DNA of 6,151 nt from Acidobacteriota bacterium (lineage in GTDB: Bacteria > Acidobacteriota > UBA6911 > JACQSX01): NCBI GenBank assembly GCA_016199665.1, contig JACQGG010000252.1:1-6151 (forward strand), given 5' to 3'. A model generated the notes under the pieces. The model was not told the DNA's origin, did no database searches, and was given only the letters and a program-made list of their open reading frames with translations. Below, in pieces: positions 1-4,632 of this stretch (within the stretch, counting starts at the first letter, position 1; each line of letters opens with the position of its first letter). The position numbers and the translations under genes were made by a program.

Positions 1-12
1 CCTCACAACAAC

Positions 13-32
13 CCGGCCCCGGCAGGGGCCGG
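13..32. repeat. GC-rich hairpin just after the transposase remnant stop codon
   Basis: CCGGCCCC (13-20) and GGGGCCGG (25-32) form a perfect 8-bp stem around the loop GGCA. It lies 4 bp beyond the stop codon of the transposase remnant. RAYT-type transposases are commonly flanked by short palindromes of this kind. On the minus strand only a weak T-containing stretch follows, so a pure terminator role is possible but less convincing than a REP-like palindrome. Confidence 0.5.
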
Positions 33-36
33 CGGA

Positions 37-183
37 TTAATCGAGAAAACGGTCGTCATACGTAATCCCGCTCTGCCGAAGCAATTCTATCAGCTCATCG
101 CGAAAGCTCCTTCGGCGATGGTGTTCCCTTTGCGTCTGAATGTACTGGCGCACACTGTCTGTGGCCGAGGGACTGACCGTAAC
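37..183 (-). pseudogene. C-terminal remnant of an IS200/IS605-like (RAYT-type) transposase
   Basis: About 48 residues, from VTVSPSATDSV to YDDRFLD and the TAA stop, resemble the C-terminal end of Y1 (HUH-type) transposases related to REP-associated tyrosine transposases. Such enzymes are usually 150-200 residues long. The fragment keeps the YIQTQ helix: by analogy with IS608 TnpA, its Tyr (codon at 142-144) would be the nucleophile and the Gln four residues later a metal ligand. It also keeps the HH and SFRDELIELLR segment. The N-terminal half with the HUH metal-binding histidines is absent, and the 190 bp up to ruvC contain none of it. The reading frame stays open upstream to a GTG at 226-228, but those residues (LRTPGRRISSQ) do not look like the family. 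I infer a truncated, inactive relic. The family call rests on recognising the C-terminal motif only. Confidence 0.7.
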
Positions 184-243
184 TTGTGAGGAGATCCGCC
201 TACCAGGAGTTCGCAAAAAAACGCTCACCCCTGCTACCTTCCT

Positions 244-351
244 GTCGGCCCTCCGGGCCGACCCCAGCGATGAAGCGCTGGGCTAAATTCAATTGCCCCT
301 CCGGGGCAGTTCAAATGTATAAACTCCAGGCCACCGACTTGAAGGCGGTGG
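244..351. repeat. REP-like array of four hairpins in alternating A-B-A-B order
   Basis: Four palindromes stand close together. A1 (244-262) is GTCGGCCCTCCGGGCCGAC, with an 8-bp stem and TCC loop. B1 (263-282) is CCCAGCGATGAAGCGCTGGG, with a 7-bp stem and ATGAAG loop. A2 (294-308) has stem TGCCCC/GGGGCA with the same TCC loop and extends to about 291-311 with one G-U pair. B2 (331-351) has stem CCACCG/CGGTGG around a loop containing TTGAAG. A types share the core CCCTCCGGG, and B types share TGAAG in the loop while their stems differ. This looks like two copies of a two-hairpin unit, typical of REP or BIME-like elements. The array lies 23 bp past the ruvC stop and beside the transposase remnant. 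Transcripts leaving ruvC would run into it, so it may also stabilise or terminate that mRNA. Confidence 0.7.
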
Positions 352-374
352 TTGTTTGCTCAGCCTTCAACCCT

Positions 375-881
375 TCAGCGCGTGCGGGTGCTTTTTTCCA
401 GCCGGCTCCGGAACGCCTGATGATGCGCATGGCAGATAGCGACGGCCAGAGCGTCAGCGGCGTCGTGAGGCTCCGGGACTTCTTTGAGGTTCAGCAGCAG
501 TTTGGACATTTGCTGCAGTTGAGCCTTTTCAGCGCGGCCGTAGCCGACGACGGCCTTCTTTATTTCCAGCGGGCTGTACTCGAACAGTGGGGTGTCGTGC
601 ATGGCGGCACAAAGCAGAATCACGCCGCGCGCATGACCCAGGACCAGGGCGCTCTTGACGTTTACAGCGTAGAACAGGCTTTCGACGGCGACTGCTTCCG
701 GCCGGTGCCGTTCCAGGATGGCATCCAGAGCGTCATGGATATTGCGGAGTGAATGCGGCAGGTCCTGCTCCGGCTCGCGTCGGATGCAGCCGTAGGTGAC
801 GCACTCATGGCGCCGGCCGTCGGTCCGCACTACGCCGTAACCGGTGGCCCTGGCGCCCGGATCTACGCCCAGAACGATCAC
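375..881 (-). CDS. ruvC: Holliday junction resolvase RuvC
   Basis: This encodes a 168-residue endonuclease that cuts Holliday junctions symmetrically during recombinational repair, normally with the RuvAB branch-migration complex. The family length fits (E. coli RuvC has 173 residues). The acidic active site is complete: D7 in MIVLGVDPG, E67 in VAVESLFY, and D140 and D143 in the PHDAADALA motif. F70 matches the aromatic residue involved in DNA distortion in E. coli RuvC. The start is a GTG chosen because it places the first Asp at residue 7, as in the family. No strong Shine-Dalgarno is seen before it, and the frame stays open upstream without an ATG. yebC lies upstream, a common arrangement, but the gap is 209 bp and contains repeats, so co-transcription is likely but not certain. 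ruvA and ruvB do not follow; the downstream side holds hairpins and a transposase relic. Confidence 0.95.
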   Translation of the reverse strand: MIVLGVDPGARATGYGVVRTDGRRHECVTYGCIRREPEQDLPHSLRNIHDALDAILERHRPEAVAVESLFYAVNVKSALVLGHARGVILLCAAMHDTPLFEYSPLEIKKAVVGYGRAEKAQLQQMSKLLLNLKEVPEPHDAADALAVAICHAHHQAFRSRLEKSTRTR

Positions 882-976
882 GTTGAAACGCCCGCCGGGT
901 CGGGATACCGCGACGACGCCTGCGACGCCGGGAAAGAGGAAGGGCGGATCACCGTGAATTCTTCTCCAGAGCAGAA

Positions 977-1095
977 GCTGGAGGCGAGAGGCTAGAGGCC
1001 AGAGAGCCCGTCCACCGCTGGCTCACCGCCCCCTGACCCCCGATTGCTGCCTGCCGCAAACTCCGACCTCCGACCTCCGGCCTCCAACCTCTAGC
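977..1095. repeat. Degenerate GGAGG heptad repeat in both orientations, able to form a long hairpin
   Basis: On the plus strand 977-1004 reads as four heptads GCTGGAG, GCGAGAG, GCTAGAG and GCCAGAG. At 1060-1094 five heptads of the form CCTCYRR (for example CCTCCGA, CCTCCGG, CCTCTAG) run in the opposite sense. About 55 bp of G/C-rich sequence lies between. In a minus-strand transcript, bases 1095 down to 1068 pair with 1004 down to 977 at 25 of 28 positions, five of them G-U. The repeat starts inside the last codons of yebC and supplies its TAG stop (1091-1093). It fills much of the yebC-ruvC gap. The type resembles low-complexity heptad tracts between genes in Acidobacteriota, from memory. 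Confidence 0.65.
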
Positions 1096-1837
1096 TGGCG
1101 GCCTCCAGCTCCGCTTCATCGATGTCGAAGTTGGCATAAACATTTTGAACGTCGTCATGCTCTTCGAGGGCCTCCATGAGCTTGATCATCTGCTCGGCCT
1201 TCTTCCCCTCCAGGGGCACCTGAGTCTGGGGCAGCATGGTGATTTCGGCCGTCGACACCGTTTTGCCGCGGCCTTCGAATGCCTTCTTTACGTCCTCAAA
1301 CGTTTCAGCAGAGCAAATCACTTCATAGCCGCCCCCGGAAGCTCTCAAATCGTCTGCCCCCGCTTCCAGCGCGATTTCCATCAACTCATCCTCGGAGCCG
1401 GCCGACTGTTCCAGCGTCAGATAACCCTTCCTGTGAAACATCCAGGCCACCGAATTGGTTTCGCCCAGGTTTCCGCCGTACTTGGTCAACACGTGCCGGA
1501 TTTCCGCCACGGTGCGGTTCTTATTGTCCGTCACCGCGGCGATGATCATCGCGACGCCGCCCGGTCCGTAGCCTTCGTAGTTGACATCCTCGAAGGCCTG
1601 GCCGGGAAGTTCGCCTGTCCCCTTCATTATGGCGCGTTTGATGTTGTCGGCCGGCATGTTCACCGCTTTTGCGGCGGCCACGGCTCCGCGCAGACGGGGA
1701 TTGGCGTCGATGTCCCCTCCGCCCATTCTAGCGGCCACGGTCATTTCCTTAATCAGTCTGGTAAAGTCGCGGCCTCGCTTTGCATCCACCGCCGCCTTTT
1801 TGTGCTTGATCGAGTGCCATTTTGAATGTCCCGACAT
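1091..1837 (-). CDS. yebC: YebC/TACO1 family regulatory protein
   Basis: This encodes a 248-residue cytoplasmic protein of the YebC/TACO1 family, first described as a DNA-binding transcription regulator and more recently as a translation factor that helps ribosomes through difficult stretches. Full family length and all hallmark segments are visible: the N-terminal MSGHSKWHSIKHKK, the YEGYGPGGVA motif (87-96), NRTVAEIRH (107-115) with GGNLGETNSVAWMF (121-134), MLPQTQVPL (201-209), and the C-terminal DDVQNVYANFD (228-238). The ATG start is fixed by the conserved N-terminus, with GGAG ten bases upstream. The gene precedes ruvC and follows the MEMO1-family gene after 126 bp. I found no convincing -35/-10 pair in that gap. 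The last codons run into the heptad repeat, so the extreme C-terminus (EAELEAAS) may have been shaped by it. Confidence 0.95.
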   Translation of the reverse strand: MSGHSKWHSIKHKKAAVDAKRGRDFTRLIKEMTVAARMGGGDIDANPRLRGAVAAAKAVNMPADNIKRAIMKGTGELPGQAFEDVNYEGYGPGGVAMIIAAVTDNKNRTVAEIRHVLTKYGGNLGETNSVAWMFHRKGYLTLEQSAGSEDELMEIALEAGADDLRASGGGYEVICSAETFEDVKKAFEGRGKTVSTAEITMLPQTQVPLEGKKAEQMIKLMEALEEHDDVQNVYANFDIDEAELEAAS

Positions 1838-1885
1838 GGCTCGTTTTCTCCGACCTTGTGGACTGCAACATTCATCTGTTACAGC

Positions 1886-1895
1886 ACACCGGTGT
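1886..1895. promoter_or_regulatory. 10-bp palindrome upstream of yebC
   Basis: ACACCGGTGT is a perfect palindrome about 50 bp before the yebC start. It sits inside GCAC (1884-1887) and GTGC (1897-1900), which match with a one-base offset. It could be an operator in the leader of yebC. No regulator is known for it here, and a single short palindrome can be chance. Confidence 0.2.
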
Positions 1896-1963
1896 AGTGC
1901 GTAGTTTCATTAGGTTTGCAACGACACTAGCTTAGCTCAAACAACCGCCAAATGCATCCGAGC

Positions 1964-2767
1964 TTACCAGATCACCAGTCCGGCGTAGCCGACGACGCTG
2001 GCGTAGTCTCCGGTGACGTCGCCGGAGTTGGCGTATCTTACCAGCTCCGCCTGCCTGGCTCCCAGACTGCGCGCCGCAAAGAGGGCCGCCGTGGTCGGAG
2101 CGTAGCCGCACATGCTGATGCGGTGCTCCTGCACAGTCCGGTGGAGCTTCTCGGCGTCCAGGTCCAGGATGGCGCCGATCGCCTTCAGATCCTTTTGCCG
2201 GGCCCGTTCTGCAGGCTCGTAGTGAGTCATGTCACTGCTGGAGACAATCAGGACGGGATCTGCACGAGCGCCAATCACTGACGCAATGGCCTGGCCTATC
2301 TGGCAAAGCTCCGGAAGACTGCCAATTCCAACATTGATCGGGACAAAAGAGAAGGCGGGCCTCAGAAACTGGAGGAACGGCAGATGGACTTCCAGAGAAT
2401 GTTCAAACTGATGGGCTTCGGCGTCCTCCTCAAGCAGCGGGCAGGCCCGCTTCAACTGCAGGGCCAGCTCCGTATCGATAGGCGCATCCCCCAGCGGGGT
2501 GCGCCAGACTCCTTCGCTCATGATCGCAACCGGAGCGCCGCGGCCGGTATGATTAGGGCAGAGGATGACGAGCTTGCCGGGCAGCGCCACCTGTCGGTAG
2601 GTCTCCCCCGCCACTCTACCTGAGTAGATATAGCCGGCATGAGGGCCAATTACAGCAATGGCGCGGCGTTTCTCCGCTTCAAAGTCGGTCAGCTCCCGCA
2701 GCATGCGGTCAAGATCCGGCTTTGCCGCCGGATAAAAGGCACCGGCGACCGCGGCGGTGCGAATCAC
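1964..2767 (-). CDS. MEMO1 family protein (AmmeMemoRadiSam system protein B type)
   Basis: This encodes a 267-residue protein of the MEMO1 family, related to extradiol dioxygenases. In bacteria and archaea it is often linked to an AMMECR1-domain protein and a radical SAM enzyme; its biochemical role there is not settled. Motifs run in the expected order: GPHAGY (41-46), PNHTG (71-75), HQFEHSLEVHLPFLQ (119-133), SSSDMTHY (176-183), CGYAPTTAAL (220-229) and SGDVTGD (248-254). By comparison with human MEMO1, H43, H73 and C220, and also D179 and H182, correspond to the reported metal-site residues, so the site looks intact. The start is a GTG (2765-2767), preceded by AAGGGGGAG, and it gives the family-typical opening IRTAAVAGAFYP. 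Neither partner gene is nearby. A large inverted repeat occupies its leader. Confidence 0.9.
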   Translation of the reverse strand: MIRTAAVAGAFYPAAKPDLDRMLRELTDFEAEKRRAIAVIGPHAGYIYSGRVAGETYRQVALPGKLVILCPNHTGRGAPVAIMSEGVWRTPLGDAPIDTELALQLKRACPLLEEDAEAHQFEHSLEVHLPFLQFLRPAFSFVPINVGIGSLPELCQIGQAIASVIGARADPVLIVSSSDMTHYEPAERARQKDLKAIGAILDLDAEKLHRTVQEHRISMCGYAPTTAALFAARSLGARQAELVRYANSGDVTGDYASVVGYAGLVIW

Positions 2768-2782
2768 GACTCCCCCTTGATT

Positions 2783-2887
2783 AACCCAGGTTCGTCACCG
2801 AACCGCGACCGTCAGGAAGCGGCGCGGAATTTCAATGAGTCAGCGCGCCGCCTGCATATGCGCGCGGTTCTGTGACGAACTTGGGTT
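2783..2887 (-). promoter_or_regulatory. Nested inverted repeat in the leader of the MEMO1-family gene
   Basis: Arms of 25 bp at 2783-2807 and 2863-2887 are inverted copies matching at 23 of 25 positions. Inside them GCGGCGCG (2819-2826) pairs with CGCGCCGC (2844-2851), giving a second stem. Each outer arm is also a small palindrome: GGTTCG-TCAC-CGAACC at 2789-2804, and GTTC/GAAC at 2867-2880. The element therefore has two possible folds, one long stem or two small hairpins. It ends 15 bp before the GTG start, next to the ribosome-binding site, and begins where transcription from the extended -10 at 2896-2904 should start. It may be a structured mRNA leader, a pair of operators, or a small non-autonomous mobile element: TTA flanks the ACCC...GGGT termini on both sides. 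Confidence 0.6.
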
Positions 2888-2895
2888 TAGAGACC

Positions 2896-2904
2896 ATTCT
2901 ATCA
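2896..2904 (-). promoter_or_regulatory. Extended -10 promoter for the MEMO1-family gene
   Basis: On the minus strand the sequence reads TGATAGAAT, a TGn extended -10 with five of six bases matching TATAAT. No good -35 hexamer stands 16-18 bp upstream, which is tolerated for extended -10 promoters. The predicted start near 2888 would give a leader of about 120 nt that begins with the outer arm of the inverted repeat. Confidence 0.45.
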
Positions 2905-2916
2905 CCAAAAATTTCA

Positions 2917-2942
2917 CCGCGAAGACGCGAAGTTCGCAAAAG
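2917..2942. repeat. Short CGCGAAG octamer repeat
   Basis: CGCGAAG occurs at 2918-2924 and again at 2926-2932, eight bases apart, followed by a degenerate CGCAAAAG at 2935-2942 and preceded by TTTCAC. Tracts of this form (CACCGC-AAG-ACGC-AAG type) are, from memory, scattered between genes in several environmental phyla. It lies just upstream of the predicted MEMO1-gene promoter. Function unknown. Confidence 0.5.
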
Positions 2943-3140
2943 GCATGCCGGTTTCTCTGGCGGTCGCTGTCGCCCGGTTTTCAACGAATCGTAATAGTTG
3001 AGGCTGGCAGTGCAGAGCGCGCGGAGCGGCTGTTCTCAACGTGCCCTCCGCGGTTCCGCAACAACGAGTGAAAATGCAAACTCGCAGAAGCGAAGCCGGG
3101 AAATCTTCGCGCTGTCCGCAGCGTCGCGATGAATCTCTAT
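2943..3140. other. Gene-free interval between htpX and the MEMO1-gene promoter
   Basis: No credible coding sequence is present. A 78-codon plus-strand frame crosses it, but it starts inside the inverted repeat, translates the octamer repeat, has no ribosome-binding site and resembles no family. The visible structure is a 7-bp inverted repeat, CGCGGAG (3020-3026) with CTCCGCG (3046-3052), and two small hairpins nearer htpX at 3090-3123. I see nothing else here. Confidence 0.6.
3090..3123 (-). terminator. Possible weak terminator hairpins after htpX
   Basis: On the minus strand, 17 bases past the htpX stop, CGCTG-CGGA-CAGCG (3123-3110) is followed at once by GCGAAG...CTTCGC (3110-3090, sharing base 3110, 9-nt loop). 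Both are GC-rich, but only an interrupted T-rich stretch follows. A classical U-tract is missing, so intrinsic termination is only a possibility. Confidence 0.25.
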
Positions 3141-4004
3141 TCAGTAAGAGAGCGTCCCGCTCCGTCCCAACAGCCGCTCAATCCGCTTTTTGACTGGAGG
3201 ATGGGTCGAAAAGAGGTTCATGATGGCGCCCGCTGAAAAGGGGTTGACGATAAACAGATGTGAGGTGGCCGGGGAAGCCTGAAGGGGACGCGCCGAGGAG
3301 CTGGCATGCAGCTTCTCGAGAGCTCGAGCCAGCCCGTACGGATTGCCCGCCAGATGGGCTCCCGTGGCGTCAGCTCCATACTCTCTGGATCGGGACACGG
3401 CCATCTGAATCAACATGGCGGCGATGGGAGCAACGATGATTGTGAACAGGTAACCTAGAGCTCCGCCCCCTTCGTCCCGGTCATCCCGATTCCCGAATCC
3501 GCCAAACAGCGCGGCAAAGCGGGCGGTATGGGCGATCCACATGATGGCGCCAGCCAGCGTAGCCGCTACGGAACTGATGAGGATATCGCGGTTTTGCACA
3601 TGTCCCAGTTCATGAGCGATCACGCCTTCCAGTTCCTCGTAGTTCAACAGACGCATAATCCCTTCGGTGACGGCGACGGCCGCATGCTGCGGATTGCGGC
3701 CGGTGGCAAACGCGTTGGCTGCTTCGCTGGGAATGACATAAATTCGAGGCAACGGCAGACTGGCGCGCTGGCAGAGATTTTCGACAATGCGAAAGAGATC
3801 CGGAGCTTGTTCGCGGGTCACCTGTTTGGCTCCATAGGAGGCCAGCGCGATCTTGTCCGAAAAGAAGTAGGCGGCGAAATTCATAACGGCGGCAAACACC
3901 AGCGCCATTAGCATGCCGCCCGACCCGCCCACCATTTGTCCGATGACCAGAATCAATCCGGTCAAGAGTCCCAAGAGCAACGCAGTTTTGAAGTAGTTCG
4001 TCAT
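3141..4004 (-). CDS. htpX: Membrane zinc metalloprotease HtpX (peptidase M48)
   Basis: This encodes a 287-residue integral membrane protease of the M48B family that degrades damaged or misfolded membrane proteins; in E. coli it acts alongside FtsH in envelope stress. The zinc site is complete: HELGH at 131-135, with the third ligand E208 in SRSREYGAD. Hydrophobic segments at about 7-23 and 31-48 form the N-terminal anchor, and two more at about 144-166 and 184-203 flank the charged loop NRDDRDEGG. The C-terminal FSTHPPVKKRIERL is typical of the family. Length is normal. The ATG start has GGAGG ten bases upstream. The gene has a candidate promoter of its own with an operator-like palindrome, and it sits 144 bp behind the Hsp20 gene, giving a stress-related neighbourhood with clpB and hsp20. 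Confidence 0.95.
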   Translation of the reverse strand: MTNYFKTALLLGLLTGLILVIGQMVGGSGGMLMALVFAAVMNFAAYFFSDKIALASYGAKQVTREQAPDLFRIVENLCQRASLPLPRIYVIPSEAANAFATGRNPQHAAVAVTEGIMRLLNYEELEGVIAHELGHVQNRDILISSVAATLAGAIMWIAHTARFAALFGGFGNRDDRDEGGGALGYLFTIIVAPIAAMLIQMAVSRSREYGADATGAHLAGNPYGLARALEKLHASSSARPLQASPATSHLFIVNPFSAGAIMNLFSTHPPVKKRIERLLGRSGTLSY

Positions 4005-4025
4005 CGCGTATCATCCTCCAAGTCC

Positions 4026-4031
4026 ATTATA
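4026..4031 (-). promoter_or_regulatory. htpX promoter, -10 box TATAAT
   Basis: A perfect TATAAT on the minus strand stands 21 bp before the htpX ATG. No TTGACA-like -35 is found 16-19 bp upstream (that stretch is GAACGG-like), so an activator may be needed. Transcription would begin around 4017-4019, almost at the GGAGG ribosome-binding site (4015-4019), so the leader would be very short. Confidence 0.55.
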
Positions 4032-4045
4032 CGCTTTTGAAGCGT
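4031..4045. promoter_or_regulatory. Operator-like palindrome in the htpX promoter spacer
   Basis: ACGCTT-TTG-AAGCGT is a perfect 6-bp inverted repeat with a 3-bp centre. It overlaps the first base of the -10 box and fills most of the -10/-35 spacer. A protein bound there would act directly on RNA polymerase, either as a repressor or as a MerR-like spacer-bending activator; the missing -35 fits the latter. The regulator is not in this window. Confidence 0.4.
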
Positions 4046-4148
4046 CCGCCGTTCGCCCGACTTTCCCTTCGGCCGGAGACGCACACGGGAAAAGATCTCA
4101 CCGCAAGAATGCGATGTCCACCAAGTCATCTGTTTCTCGAACGCGATA

Positions 4149-4601
4149 CTACGTTGTCTCGATCTTGATCGAGCGAGCCCGTGTTTCGGAACGCTTGTGG
4201 AGGACAAGCTTCAGGATGCCATCCCTGAAAGTGGCATCCACCGCTTCCGGGTCTACAGCGTCCGGCAGTCCAAAGGAGCGGGCAAACGTGCCGTAGGATC
4301 GCTCGATCCGGTGGTAGTTTTCCTTTTTCGTTTCGCTTTCAAGCCTGCGCTCCCCGCGAATCGTCAGCGTGTTGTTTTCAATGCGAACCTCCAGGTCTTT
4401 CTTGTCTATCTCCGGAAGCTCAGCCTTGATGACGATCTCCTTGTCCGTCTCATAGATGTCGACAGCCGGCGCCCAGGCCGCGGCGACAATCGCGTCATCG
4501 CCCCCGGCCCGGGAGCGCGACATGCTGTCCTCGAACAGTTTGTTCATCCGGTCCTGCAAGCTCACCAGGTCTCTCAAAGGGTCCCAGCGCTGAATGGCCA
4601 T
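4149..4601 (-). CDS. Small heat-shock protein, Hsp20/alpha-crystallin family
   Basis: This encodes a 150-residue cytoplasmic holdase that binds unfolding proteins and passes them to the ClpB/DnaK disaggregation system. A short N-terminal arm (MAIQRWDPLRDLVSLQDRMN, 1-20) is followed by an alpha-crystallin domain from about residue 43 (WAPAVDIYETD) to 138, including ELPEIDKKDLEVRIENNTL and the FRDGILKLVL strand. A C-terminal I-x-I motif (IKI, 145-147) completes it and would dock neighbouring subunits in the oligomer. The ATG at 4599-4601 was chosen over a GTG twelve codons upstream because AGGAGG stands six bases before it and MAIQRWDPLRDL is the usual family start. It lies 80 bp after clpB in the same direction, a functionally sensible operon. 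Confidence 0.93.
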   Translation of the reverse strand: MAIQRWDPLRDLVSLQDRMNKLFEDSMSRSRAGGDDAIVAAAWAPAVDIYETDKEIVIKAELPEIDKKDLEVRIENNTLTIRGERRLESETKKENYHRIERSYGTFARSFGLPDAVDPEAVDATFRDGILKLVLHKRSETRARSIKIETT

Positions 4602-4607
4602 GTTCTT

Positions 4608-4613
4608 CCTCCT
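4608..4613 (-). promoter_or_regulatory. Ribosome-binding site that sets the hsp20 start
   Basis: AGGAGG on the minus strand, six bases before the ATG at 4601, is a near-ideal Shine-Dalgarno. It supports the 150-residue form rather than the longer form from the GTG at 4635-4637. Confidence 0.8.
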
Positions 4614-4632
4614 CGCGGCCTGGCCCGCATTC

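Larger units (their letters stand above)
1..191. repeat. 8-bp inverted repeat bracketing the transposase remnant
   Basis: CCTCACAA at 1-8 is the exact reverse complement of TTGTGAGG at 184-191. The right copy begins one base after the point (about 183) where transposase homology stops. The left copy sits on the window edge, so a longer arm cannot be excluded. The pairing does not continue inward. It may be the end of a small mobile unit or chance; the same octamer also occurs at 4632-4639, in front of the hsp20 gene. Confidence 0.25.

Noticed and set aside
215..221. Run of seven T on the minus strand as a terminator U-tract after ruvC
   Set aside because: No stable stem directly precedes it; the nearest hairpin (244-262) ends more than 20 bases away.
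186..752. Long plus-strand open frame opposite ruvC
   Set aside because: It is antisense to a complete RuvC with an intact active site and is the usual shadow of a GC-rich gene; its 5' part translates the hairpin array.
1031..1043. G-quadruplex on the minus strand (GGGGGTCAGGGGGCGG)
   Set aside because: Only two long G runs are present within a short span; four separate runs with short loops are not available.
882..1090. N-terminal extension of RuvC into the yebC-ruvC gap
   Set aside because: The frame is open, but there is no ATG. The translated sequence is low-complexity repeat, and the GTG at 879-881 puts the catalytic Asp at its conserved position 7.
1145..1825. Long plus-strand open frame opposite yebC
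   Set aside because: It mirrors the YebC coding frame and shows no family features.
2835..3071. A 78-codon plus-strand open frame in the otherwise gene-free interval
   Set aside because: It starts inside the inverted repeat, translates the CGCGAAG tract, has no ribosome-binding site, and its product has no recognisable motif. Repeat-derived frames of this type are common annotation errors.
4158..4173. CTCGATC-TT-GATCGAG palindrome at the 3' end of the hsp20 gene
   Set aside because: It is produced by the codons of the conserved S-I-K-I-E motif, so protein constraint explains it.
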